From Pseudomonadota bacterium (GTDB lineage: Bacteria; Pseudomonadota; Gammaproteobacteria; Xanthomonadales; SZUA-38): a DNA stretch of 64,000 bases. Location of the stretch: contig JBCCCR010000007.1 of the NCBI GenBank assembly GCA_039033415.1, positions 125,262-189,261 on the forward strand, given 5' to 3'. The translations under genes were made by a program, and so were the position numbers. The first letter of the stretch is position 1. Each line of letters begins with the position of its first letter. Below are positions 33,332-41,074 of this stretch, one piece after another. The notes beneath the pieces were generated by a model, which was given only the letters and a program-made list of their open reading frames with translations, made no database searches and was not told where the DNA came from.

Positions 33332-34509
33332 TGCTCCTGAAGTTCTTTTTTATGCTGCGCGATGCGGGCCTGAAGTGCTCGATCACGGAATTGCTGACCC
33401 TGCATGAATCCATGAAGCTCGGGGTCGCCGGCCACAGCATTGACAATTTTTACTACCTGGCGCGTTCATGCCTGATCAAAGACGAGACGCACTTCGACCG
33501 CTTCGATCAGGTGTTTGCCGCCCACTTCCGCGGCATCGAGTCAGCCTTCGCCAAGCTCGGCAGCACGGAGCTGCCCGAGGAGTGGCTTCGGCGGCAGGCG
33601 GAGCTCGATCTCACCGAGGAGCAACGAAGGCAGATCGAAGCGATGGGTGGCTTCGAGGAGCTGATGAAGGCGCTGCGCGAACGGCTGGAGAAGCAGGAGA
33701 AGCGTCATCAGGGCGGCAGCAAGATGATCGGGACCGCCGGCACCTCGCCCTTCGGCGCCTACGGCTACAACCCCGAGGGCGTGCGCATTGGGCAGGACCG
33801 CAGCCGCCACCGTCGGGCGGTCAAGGTCTGGGACAAACGCGAGTTCCGCAATCTAGACGACTCGGTTCAGCTGGGCACGCGTAACATCAAGGTGGCACTG
33901 CGCAAGCTCCGACGGTTCGCGCGGGAGGGAGCGCAGGATCAGCTGGACCTGGACGATACGATCCACAGCACCGCCCGCAACGGCGGACTGCTCGACATCA
34001 AGATGGTCCCCGAGCGGCATAACGCGATCAAAGTCCTACTGTGCCTGGACGTGGGCGGCTCGATGGATGACCACGTGCGCATCTGCGAAGAGCTCTTCTC
34101 CGCCGCGCGCAGCGAGTTCAAGCACATGGAGTACTTCTACTTCCACAACTTCACTTACGAGAGCTTTTGGAAGGACAACCATCGACGCCACAACGAGCGG
34201 ATCGGTCTGATGGAAGTTCTCCATAAGTTTGGTCCCGATTACAAACTGATTTTTGTCGGCGACGCCACCATGAGCCCCTACGAGATCAGCTATCCCGGCG
34301 GCTCGGTGGAGCACTGGAACGAAGAAGCCGGTGCCGTGTGGATCCGCCGCCTGCTGGAGCACTACCGCAAAGCCGTCTGGCTGAACCCCGAACCCGTGCA
34401 GCGCTGGGAATACACCCCATCGATCAAGATGACGCGCGAGATCATGGAAGACCGGATGTATCCGCTGACCCTCAACGGGTTGGATAACGCCATCAAAGCC
34501 CTGCGATGA
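33331..34509 (+). CDS. VWA domain protein (CoxE-like) partner of MoxR
   Basis: 392 residues. The N-terminal helical region (FFFMLRDAGLKCSITELL) and a charged middle precede a VWA domain. The MIDAS starts at Asp240 in DVGGSMD, the variant DxGxS seen in this family, and later FVGDATMSPYEI completes the metal site. It normally acts as the adapter of the MoxR ATPase. Overlaps sirtuin by 4 nt (ATGA), so the three genes are likely co-translated. Confidence 0.9.
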   Translation: MLLKFFFMLRDAGLKCSITELLTLHESMKLGVAGHSIDNFYYLARSCLIKDETHFDRFDQVFAAHFRGIESAFAKLGSTELPEEWLRRQAELDLTEEQRRQIEAMGGFEELMKALRERLEKQEKRHQGGSKMIGTAGTSPFGAYGYNPEGVRIGQDRSRHRRAVKVWDKREFRNLDDSVQLGTRNIKVALRKLRRFAREGAQDQLDLDDTIHSTARNGGLLDIKMVPERHNAIKVLLCLDVGGSMDDHVRICEELFSAARSEFKHMEYFYFHNFTYESFWKDNHRRHNERIGLMEVLHKFGPDYKLIFVGDATMSPYEISYPGGSVEHWNEEAGAVWIRRLLEHYRKAVWLNPEPVQRWEYTPSIKMTREIMEDRMYPLTLNGLDNAIKALR

Positions 34510-35249
34510 GGGTGCCTGACGCGGTCACCCGGGCGCTTCAGGACGCTCGCAGCATCGGCGTGCTCACGGGCGCCGGCGTTTCCGCGGAGAGCGGTATTGC
34601 CACCTTTCGTGACGCGCAAACGGGCCTGTGGTCACAATTTCGTCCCGAGGATCTCGCAACACCCGAAGCCTTTGAGCGCGACCCCGAACTGGTCTGGAAA
34701 TGGTACGCCTGGCGCCGTGAGCAGGTGACGGAAGCTGACCCCAATCCAGGGCATCGGGCCCTCGCTCAGCTACAGCAGCTGCGCCCTACCCACATCGTGA
34801 CGCAGAACGTTGACGGGCTTCATCAGCGGGGTGGCGCGAAGGACGTGATTGAGCTGCACGGGAGCATCATGCGCACGCTCTGTCACCGAACGTTAGAACC
34901 GGTCGACGACGACTACCTGGCAAAGCAGACCGCCCTCCCGCCACCTTCGCCCCATCACCCTGACGGACTCTGCCGTCCGGGCGTCGTCTGGTTCGGCGAG
35001 GCGCTGCCCGGGGTTGCTCTGCAGCGAGCCTTCGATATCGCAGAAGCCAGCGACGTCTTTATCTCTGCCGGCACGTCAACGGTGGTTGAGCCCGCCGCTT
35101 CTCTGCCGCTTGCGGCCAAGCGCGCCGGCGCTTTCCTGATTGAAATCAATCCCGCGCAGACGCCACTGAGCCCCCATTGTGACGCCACGCTGCTCGGGCC
35201 CTCCGGCGAGGTTTTGCCTCAGCTGGTGGAATCCCTCGCAACGACCTGA
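34506..35249 (+). CDS. cobB: Sir2-family NAD-dependent protein deacylase with reduced zinc site
   Basis: 247 residues. Rossmann motifs GAGVSAESGIATFRD, TQNVDGLHQ, catalytic His118 (ELHGS) and GTSTVVEPAA. Tyr67 and Arg70 (YAWR) match the YxxR pair of class III desuccinylases. The zinc site is unusual: only Cys126 and Cys156 are left of the four Cys, with nearby His127 and His150/151 as possible substitutes. It should remove acyl groups (succinyl, malonyl or acetyl) from Lys. Co-transcribed with the MoxR-VWA pair. Confidence 0.88.
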   Translation: MRVPDAVTRALQDARSIGVLTGAGVSAESGIATFRDAQTGLWSQFRPEDLATPEAFERDPELVWKWYAWRREQVTEADPNPGHRALAQLQQLRPTHIVTQNVDGLHQRGGAKDVIELHGSIMRTLCHRTLEPVDDDYLAKQTALPPPSPHHPDGLCRPGVVWFGEALPGVALQRAFDIAEASDVFISAGTSTVVEPAASLPLAAKRAGAFLIEINPAQTPLSPHCDATLLGPSGEVLPQLVESLATT

Positions 35250-35264
35250 CGGTATAATTACGCC

Positions 35265-36314
35265 ATGAGCATTCCCCAAACCATGCAGGCCCTCGTCAAG
35301 CGTGAGGCGGGCCCAGGCATCTGGCTCGAAGAGGTTCCTGTACCTGAGGTCGGCACCAACGATGTGCTGATCCAGCTGGAAAAGACGGCCATCTGCGGCA
35401 CCGACGTGCACATTTACGCGTGGGATGAGTGGTCCAGCCAAACCATCAAGCCTGGGCTGGTCATCGGCCATGAGTTTGTCGGCCGCATCGCCGCGCTCGG
35501 CCCAGGCGTCGTGGGTTATCAGGTCGGGGAGCGGGTCTCCGCTGAAGGCCACGTGGCGTGTGGGGTCTGCCGCAACTGCAAGCGAGGCAAGCAGCATCTG
35601 TGTCCCTACACCGAAGGCATCGGCGTCAACCGCAACGGGGCGTTTGCTGAATATGTTGCCGTACCGGCATCCAACCTGTGGCGGATTCCAGAAGCGGTGC
35701 CTTCCGAGCTGGCGGCGTTTTTTGACCCCTTTGGCAACGCGGCGCACTGCGCGCTGAGATTCGATCTTGTTGGCGAAGATGTTTTGATCACCGGCGCCGG
35801 ACCCATCGGCATCATCGCCGCGGGCATCTGCCGCCACGTGGGGGCGCGCAATGTGGTTGTCAGCGACGTCAACGACTACCGGCTGGAGCTGGCGGCCAGT
35901 ATGGGGGCCAACCGAACGGTGAACGTCACCCGCGAATCGCTGCAGGAGGCCACCAGCGAGCTCCAGCTGGAGGGATATGACGTTGGGCTTGAGATGTCGG
36001 GTAACGGTCAGGCCTTCGACGACATGCTCGAACTGATGTACCCCGCCGGCAAAATCGCCATGCTGGGCATCCTGCCACGCGAATCGCAGGTCAACTGGCA
36101 CCAGGTGATTTTCAAAGGCCTGGAGCTGCATGGCATCTACGGTCGGCTCATGTACGAGACCTGGTACAAGATGACCCAGATGCTGCTGACCGGCTTTCCC
36201 TTGGAAAAAGTGTTGACTCACCAAATCCCCATCAGCGACTACGAACAGGGCTTTGCCCTGATGCTGGAAGGACGCTGCGGGAAGGTGGTCTGTGACTGGA
36301 GTGAACGGGCATGA
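35265..36314 (+). CDS. tdh: L-threonine 3-dehydrogenase
   Basis: 349 residues, medium-chain Zn alcohol dehydrogenase. Catalytic zinc region [13 protein letters not shown] and GHEFVG; structural zinc Cys cluster [15 protein letters not shown]; Rossmann [11 protein letters not shown]. It oxidises threonine to 2-amino-3-ketobutyrate. Its stop overlaps kbl by 4 nt, giving the standard two-step threonine-to-glycine pathway. A TATAAT lies just before the gene in the 16-nt gap. Confidence 0.95.
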   Translation: MSIPQTMQALVKREAGPGIWLEEVPVPEVGTNDVLIQLEKTAICGTDVHIYAWDEWSSQTIKPGLVIGHEFVGRIAALGPGVVGYQVGERVSAEGHVACGVCRNCKRGKQHLCPYTEGIGVNRNGAFAEYVAVPASNLWRIPEAVPSELAAFFDPFGNAAHCALRFDLVGEDVLITGAGPIGIIAAGICRHVGARNVVVSDVNDYRLELAASMGANRTVNVTRESLQEATSELQLEGYDVGLEMSGNGQAFDDMLELMYPAGKIAMLGILPRESQVNWHQVIFKGLELHGIYGRLMYETWYKMTQMLLTGFPLEKVLTHQIPISDYEQGFALMLEGRCGKVVCDWSERA

Positions 36315-37492
36315 GCGCTGCGCAGGACCGATTGAAACTCGAACTAAAACAGATTCAGGCTGACGGCCTGTACAAAACCGAGCGGGTGATCAGCACCCCG
36401 CAGCGCGTCGCCATTGTGGCTGACGGCCAGGAGGTGTTGAATTTCTGCGCCAACAACTATCTCGGGCTAGCCGACCATCCCGAGGTGATTGCGGCAGCCC
36501 ACCAGGCGCTGGACGAGCACGGATTCGGTCTGGCCTCCGTCAGGTTTATCTGCGGGACCCAGGATCTTCACAAGCAGCTTGAGCGGCAGATCAGCGAGTT
36601 TTTTGGCACCGAGGACACCATCCTCTATCCCTCGTGCTTCGACGCTAACGGCGGGCTTTTCGAAACAATTCTGGGGCCCGAGGACGCGGTCATTTCCGAT
36701 GCCCTGAACCACGCGTCAATCATCGACGGCATACGGCTTTGCAAGGCCCAGCGCTACCGCTATGCCAACAGCGACATGGCGGATCTGGAAACGCAGCTCA
36801 GGAATGCGGCTGACGCCCGAACCCGGCTGATCGCCACCGACGGCGTCTTTTCGATGGACGGGTACATCGCCAAGCTGGACCAGATTTGTGAGCTTGCTGA
36901 GCGCTACGACGCGCTCGTGATGATCGACGACTGTCACGCCACCGGTTTTGTCGGTCCGACAGGTCGGGGTTCAGCAGAGCACCACGGCGTCATGGATCGG
37001 GTCGATATCTTTACATCCACCCTGGGCAAAGCGCTTGGGGGAGGCTCCGGCGGGTTTACCACCGGACGCCAGCCCGTGATCGACATGCTGCGTCAGCGAT
37101 CGCGCCCTTACCTCTTCTCCAACACCCTTGCACCCGCGATTGTCGGTGCCAGCATCAAGGTGTTTGAGCTTATGGACTCAAGCGACGGCCTTCGCCGACA
37201 GCTCAACGAGAACACGCGCTATTTTCGGGAGCAGATGACGGCCGCCGGGTTTACGATCCTGCCCGGAGAGCACCCGATTTGTCCGGTCATGCTGGGTGAC
37301 GCTGAGCTATCCCAGGAGATGGCCCGCCGCTTAATGGACGAAGGCATCTACTGCATTGGCTTCTTCTACCCCGTCGTGCCGAAAGGTCAGGCCCGCATTC
37401 GGCTGCAGATCTCGGCGGCCCACACGCGGGAGCACCTGGATCGGGCTATTGCGGCCTTTGGCAAGGTGGGTAATGCACTTGGGGTTGTTTAG
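36311..37492 (+). CDS. kbl: Glycine C-acetyltransferase (2-amino-3-ketobutyrate CoA ligase)
   Basis: 393 residues, alpha-oxoamine synthase family. [38 protein letters not shown], and PLP Lys in [14 protein letters not shown]. It splits 2-amino-3-ketobutyrate with CoA to glycine and acetyl-CoA. Second gene of the tdh-kbl operon, as in E. coli but with order tdh first. Length is normal. Confidence 0.95.
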   Translation: MSAAQDRLKLELKQIQADGLYKTERVISTPQRVAIVADGQEVLNFCANNYLGLADHPEVIAAAHQALDEHGFGLASVRFICGTQDLHKQLERQISEFFGTEDTILYPSCFDANGGLFETILGPEDAVISDALNHASIIDGIRLCKAQRYRYANSDMADLETQLRNAADARTRLIATDGVFSMDGYIAKLDQICELAERYDALVMIDDCHATGFVGPTGRGSAEHHGVMDRVDIFTSTLGKALGGGSGGFTTGRQPVIDMLRQRSRPYLFSNTLAPAIVGASIKVFELMDSSDGLRRQLNENTRYFREQMTAAGFTILPGEHPICPVMLGDAELSQEMARRLMDEGIYCIGFFYPVVPKGQARIRLQISAAHTREHLDRAIAAFGKVGNALGVV

Positions 37493-37524
37493 CTAATCCC
37501 TGCGAAGCGAACGCCAGAATGGAG

Positions 37525-38067
37525 CTAGCCGGACCTGTCGTATGCCTCTGTCACCCAAGCTTTGACTTCCCTGTCGAAGTCCGAGGCAGACTCGAGGCGG
37601 ACCCGGTGGCTGCACATGGCGTTGTAGCTCTCCAGGCGACCTTCGGCAGGGTCGCCCTTGAGAGCGAGGCCCAGATCGATCCGGGTCTTGGTGGCCGGGG
37701 TAACCAGCGCAAACTGCTTTTTTCGCCGCAGGCTGACGCTGCCCTTCTTGGGCGCCACCTCCACGTCCGGACCCAGCGCGGCGGCGAATTTCACGATGGC
37801 GTCATGCAGGGGCCTGAGGCCCGCTTTCGGGCCAGCGTACTGGGCCGCAACCAGGTCAACGGGTTCGGCAACCTTGAGGCTTTCCGAAGCAATCAGATTG
37901 GCGAAGCCATGGGTGATACCGTGTTCTGACTTGAGCATCTTGACGACCTGCCCGTGTTTCCCCAGACCGCTTTGGGCAACCATTTTTTTCCATTCTTCCA
38001 GGTTCTTACCGGTTTTAACTGGGAGATTTTTGAACATTGTTTCGAGCTGTTTTTCAACGCTGGACAT
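37525..38067 (-). CDS. DUF4287/DUF5655 domain protein
   Basis: 180 residues. Residues 1 to about 60 form a helical DUF4287-type region (NLPVKTGKNLEEWKKMVAQS, KSEHGITHGFANLIA); the rest (DAIVKFAAALGPDVEVAPKKGSV, FALVTPATKTRIDLGLALKG) fits DUF5655, which is often predicted to bind ligands or nucleic acids. Function is not known. It follows the AHSA1-type gene on the same strand, 9 nt downstream, and is the third gene of an ArsR-led operon. It converges on kbl. Confidence 0.82.
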   Translation of the reverse strand: MSSVEKQLETMFKNLPVKTGKNLEEWKKMVAQSGLGKHGQVVKMLKSEHGITHGFANLIASESLKVAEPVDLVAAQYAGPKAGLRPLHDAIVKFAAALGPDVEVAPKKGSVSLRRKKQFALVTPATKTRIDLGLALKGDPAEGRLESYNAMCSHRVRLESASDFDREVKAWVTEAYDRSG

Positions 38068-38076
38068 GACTTCTCC

Positions 38077-38616
38077 TCAAAGTTCCATGATCTTTTCGAA
38101 CGACCAGTTTTCCGAGCGACAGACCTTCGGCGTCAGCGGCTGAACCAGTCCGATGATGCCCAGCATCAGGCGGCCTCCGAACGTCGGACGGCCGTTCTCC
38201 ACCACCGACTTGAATGTATTGACGATGAAGGGTCCGCCCTGAGCCATACCTTTCTCGGTTTTGGTGCCCACCGGAACGTTGGTAGTGATGAGCGAAAACT
38301 CGACGCCCTCGGCCACCTCTTTAAGTTCATAAGTCACCGTGCACGGTGCATCGTCATGGTTCGTGAATTTGAAGGTATGTGCGTAACGATGCGGCGGGCT
38401 GAAGTCCAACACTTTGCCAACCACGCTTCGGTATTTCCCGTTGGTGGTCTGCATCGCCACCGGGGCACCAACCTCAAGCTGTTCGGGGGTCTTGCATACC
38501 GCCCCAAAGAAAAATGCCAGGACCTGATCCGTCTTTACCAGCTCCGACCAGACGGTTTCAATCGGTGCGTTGATCACAACCCGGTAGATGGCCTTATTGC
38601 TGTCGCTTGTTGTCAC
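38077..38616 (-). CDS. SRPBCC/AHSA1-like START-domain protein
   Basis: 179 residues. Start of a SRPBCC fold: YRVVINAPIETVWSELVKTDQVLAFFF, then YELKEVAEGVEFSLITTNVP. Such proteins bind hydrophobic ligands and are often encoded with an ArsR-type repressor, as here: the stop of arsR overlaps its start by 4 nt. The ligand is unknown. Confidence 0.87.
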   Translation of the reverse strand: MTTSDSNKAIYRVVINAPIETVWSELVKTDQVLAFFFGAVCKTPEQLEVGAPVAMQTTNGKYRSVVGKVLDFSPPHRYAHTFKFTNHDDAPCTVTYELKEVAEGVEFSLITTNVPVGTKTEKGMAQGGPFIVNTFKSVVENGRPTFGGRLMLGIIGLVQPLTPKVCRSENWSFEKIMEL

Positions 38617-38936
38617 TTTTTTTCCTTCGCGGCCTGCTCGGCCGCGTATTTGATGGAGGCCAAACGCTCTGCCCAGTGGCCGCTGTAGTCGTCGGTCCAG
38701 CGGTCATAAATCAGCTGGATGGGCATGATGTTGAGATAAAGCCGACGCGACCGGCGGTCTTTTTCGCTGGCAACCAGGCCCGCTTTTTCCAGGACACCAA
38801 GGTGATTCATGACGGCAATGCGGCTGACGTCGAAATGAGACGCCAGCTGGCCAACGGTCAAGCCGGGATGCTCGCGGAGCAAATCCAGAATGGTCCGCCG
38901 GGTTTCATGCGCTAACGCCTGGAAGATGGAATCCAT
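38613..38936 (-). CDS. ArsR-family regulator of the SRPBCC operon
   Basis: 107 residues from MDSIFQALAHETRRTIL; an upstream in-frame ATG (38952-38954) adds six residues but overlaps the operator-like palindrome. HTH region VGQLASHFDVSRIAVMNHL and wing GLVASEKDRRSRRLYLN. It has no clear metal-binding Cys, as is usual for the ArsR group paired with AHSA1-like proteins. It overlaps the SRPBCC gene by 4 nt, and likely represses its own operon via 38953-38972. Confidence 0.87.
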   Translation of the reverse strand: MDSIFQALAHETRRTILDLLREHPGLTVGQLASHFDVSRIAVMNHLGVLEKAGLVASEKDRRSRRLYLNIMPIQLIYDRWTDDYSGHWAERLASIKYAAEQAAKEKK

Positions 38937-38952
38937 ACTGTTACTAGTCAAC

Positions 38953-38989
38953 ATGTAATTACATTATTACATATTGAAATACAGTTCAA
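38953..38989 (-). promoter_or_regulatory. Promoter and ArsR-type operator of the SRPBCC operon
   Basis: The inverted repeat ATGTAAT-N6-ATTACAT spans 38953-38972 and contains the 12-nt palindrome ATGTAATTACAT (38953-38964). TTGAAC (complement of 38984-38989) gives a -35 box and TAATGT 17 nt later a -10 box overlapping the repeat. The overlap fits repression by the ArsR protein encoded just downstream. Confidence 0.55.
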
Positions 38990-39059
38990 GCCCGACCTTG
39001 AGGCATCGAATCACGGTGCCAGTTGCACCGCCGACAACAACACCTGGCGAGTGGGTTCT

Positions 39060-40133
39060 TTAGGAGTTTTGAGTCTCCGCGAGCAGGTCACCCTGCGCGG
39101 GGAAGTACGAGCGGGTTCGATTGGCCAGAGCAACCAAGGACAGCATGACCGGCACCTCCACCAGCACGCCAACCACCGTCGCCAGCGCAGCGCCGGAGTC
39201 AAGGCCAAACAAACTGATGGCTACAGCCACAGCCAGTTCGAAAAAGTTGGACGTGCCAATGAGCGCCGCGGGCGCCGCGGTCTCAAAAGGCACGCGCCAC
39301 CAGTACGCCCAGCCGTACGCGACAACAAAGATGCCATAGCTCTGAATGATGAGCGGCACAGCGATCAACGCGATCACCCCCGGCTGCCCGAGGATTTTCT
39401 CGGCCTGAAAACCAAACAGCAGCACTACCGTAGCGACAAGTCCGACGACGGAGAAAGGCTTGATCCGATCGGTGAATGCAGCGACCCGTTCTGGCTTTTG
39501 AGCCGAACCCAGCAGTCGCCGAGTGACGTAGCCGGCCACAAGCGGCGTGACCACGTAAAGCAGCACCGACAGCAGCAACGTCTGCCAGGGCACCACCACC
39601 TCCGTGATACCAAGCAGCATCGCGGCCAGCGGCGCAAAAGCAAAGACCATAATCAAATCGTTAATCGACACCTGAACCAGCGTGTAGTTGGCATCCCCGC
39701 GCACCAGCTGGCTCCAGACAAACACCATCGCCGTACAGGGCGCAACACCCAGCAGGATCATGCCCGCGATGTACTCCCGGGCCGTTTCCGGCGCAACGAG
39801 GCCAGCAAAGAAATATTCAAAAAGCAATACGCCGAGGGCGGCCATGGAAAAGGGTTTGATCAGCCAGTTGACCACCAGCGTGATGCACAGCCCCCGGGGA
39901 CGGCGCCCGACGTCGCGTAGTGACGCGAAGTCTACGTTCACCATCATCGGGTAGATCATGGCCCAGATCAGGACCGCGACTACCAGATTGACGCTGGCAT
40001 ATTCAACGCCCGCAACGGCCTCAAAAACACCCGGAAACTGGGCGCCCAGCGCAATACCTGCAGCAATGCCGAGGCCAACCCACAGGGAAAGCCAGCGTTC
40101 AAAGAGCCCCATGGGGGAGGCGTCCGTGTTCAT
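39060..40133 (-). CDS. acr3: ACR3-family arsenite efflux transporter
   Basis: 357 residues, about 10 TM segments. Signature of ACR3: [16 protein letters not shown] (from PMMVNVDF), then the [17 protein letters not shown] motif with the essential Cys, and [14 protein letters not shown]-like TM. It exports As(III) across the inner membrane. Last gene of the arsR-arsI-acr3 cassette. It follows arsI by 47 nt. Confidence 0.92.
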   Translation of the reverse strand: MNTDASPMGLFERWLSLWVGLGIAAGIALGAQFPGVFEAVAGVEYASVNLVVAVLIWAMIYPMMVNVDFASLRDVGRRPRGLCITLVVNWLIKPFSMAALGVLLFEYFFAGLVAPETAREYIAGMILLGVAPCTAMVFVWSQLVRGDANYTLVQVSINDLIMVFAFAPLAAMLLGITEVVVPWQTLLLSVLLYVVTPLVAGYVTRRLLGSAQKPERVAAFTDRIKPFSVVGLVATVVLLFGFQAEKILGQPGVIALIAVPLIIQSYGIFVVAYGWAYWWRVPFETAAPAALIGTSNFFELAVAVAISLFGLDSGAALATVVGVLVEVPVMLSLVALANRTRSYFPAQGDLLAETQNS

Positions 40134-40180
40134 CGGTTGTTCCCTGCGTATGATTTTAGGCGGTGGAGGCTGTCAGGCGC

Positions 40181-40606
40181 TCAGCAGCAGCGGGTTGACT
40201 CAGGCTGACCTTGATCAAGCTCGTGACGCTCGTGCCCATAGACCGCCGTGCGACCGTGGGTCAGGAACGTCTCCCAGGCCACGCCCTGCGGGTCGGTGAT
40301 CCATCGTTTGGTGGATCGGGCATAGCAACAGGTTGTGGTTCCCTCATCGAGAATGGCGCCGTTGGCCGAGTCCAGTCGCTGGTAAACCTCCTCCAGCTCG
40401 TTCTCATCTTCAACCTGAATGCCGAGGTGGCTGACCCCTTGGCTACTGGCGCGCGTGCTGACCGCAAAATTGATCCGAGGATCGTCCAGCATCCAGCTGG
40501 CGTAGTCCTTTTCGATGACCTCTGGGTCCGCCGCAAAAAGGGTTGTGTAAAACCCGATCGACGTCTGGAGGTCTTCTACGTCCAGGTGTACGTGGAGTCG
40601 TTTCAT
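40181..40606 (-). CDS. arsI: ArsI/CadI-family VOC protein (possible C-As lyase)
   Basis: 141 residues, a vicinal-oxygen-chelate fold. LHVHLDVEDLQTSIGFYTTLF opens the domain, SHLGIQVEDENEL carries a second metal His, and TTTCCYARSTKRWITDPQGV has the vicinal Cys pair and the ending Glu (VAWETF) of ArsI. ArsI cleaves the C-As bond of trivalent organoarsenicals. CadI proteins share the fold, so the assignment is supported mainly by the arsR and acr3 neighbours. Overlaps arsR by one base. Confidence 0.87.
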   Translation of the reverse strand: MKRLHVHLDVEDLQTSIGFYTTLFAADPEVIEKDYASWMLDDPRINFAVSTRASSQGVSHLGIQVEDENELEEVYQRLDSANGAILDEGTTTCCYARSTKRWITDPQGVAWETFLTHGRTAVYGHERHELDQGQPESTRCC

Positions 40607-40983
40607 CAGTGATTCCTCTTCTGTTGTGCGGGCTCAGCGCCTTGAACTGGACAGCAGGCGGTCAGGACGCTGTCGATGGCCGGCGAACACACCTCCGGTT
40701 GTCCCTGACAGCAGTCCTCAAGCAAAAACGCCAGCAGCTCCCGCGTGCCGGCGAAGTCCACCCGATAGATGATGCTTCGGCTTTGGCGCCGGGACGTCAC
40801 CAGGCCGCTCCTCGCCAGGCAGGCCAAATGACTGGACAGCGTGTTGTGAGGCACGCCCAGCTCTCGCGCGATGTCACCAGCGGCCATTCCCGTTTCGCCG
40901 GCTCTGACGAGCAGGCGAAAGGTCGCGAGTCGACTTTCTTGTGCCAGCGCGCCCAGCGCGTTGATGGCGTTTAATAAATCCAT
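40606..40983 (-). CDS. arsR: ArsR-family arsenic-responsive repressor
   Basis: 125 residues starting with MDLLNAINALGALAQESR; a longer reading frame exists upstream but passes through the operator. HTH MAAGDIARELGVPHNTLSSHLACL and wing LVTSRRQSRSIIYRVD. The C-terminal DCCQGQPEVC and a further ACC can bind As(III), similar to the C-terminal Cys set of the Acidithiobacillus ArsR. First gene of the arsR-arsI-acr3 operon, controlled by the inverted repeat at 40981-41006 that overlaps its start codon. Confidence 0.92.
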   Translation of the reverse strand: MDLLNAINALGALAQESRLATFRLLVRAGETGMAAGDIARELGVPHNTLSSHLACLARSGLVTSRRQSRSIIYRVDFAGTRELLAFLLEDCCQGQPEVCSPAIDSVLTACCPVQGAEPAQQKRNH

Positions 40984-41006
40984 ATGTCGACGATAATCGA
41001 CATATG
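40981..41006 (-). promoter_or_regulatory. ArsR operator, 10+6+10 perfect inverted repeat across the arsR start
   Basis: CATATGTCGA (40981-40990), a 6-nt spacer CGATAA, then TCGACATATG (40997-41006). All ten positions of each arm pair. The arsR ATG lies at the first three bases, so bound ArsR would block translation initiation region and transcription start together. The sequence resembles known ars operators with ATCGACATAT cores. Confidence 0.72.
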
Positions 41007-41074
41007 GAAATAAAGCAAGGCTCTTTGCTAATTCGATAGAAAAACGCGACGCGGAACGCGCCACTTAGAGGGTC

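Noticed and set aside
35076-36224. A 382-codon antisense frame over tdh
   Set aside because: Same reason: Tdh is unambiguous on the plus strand and the antisense product has no domain.
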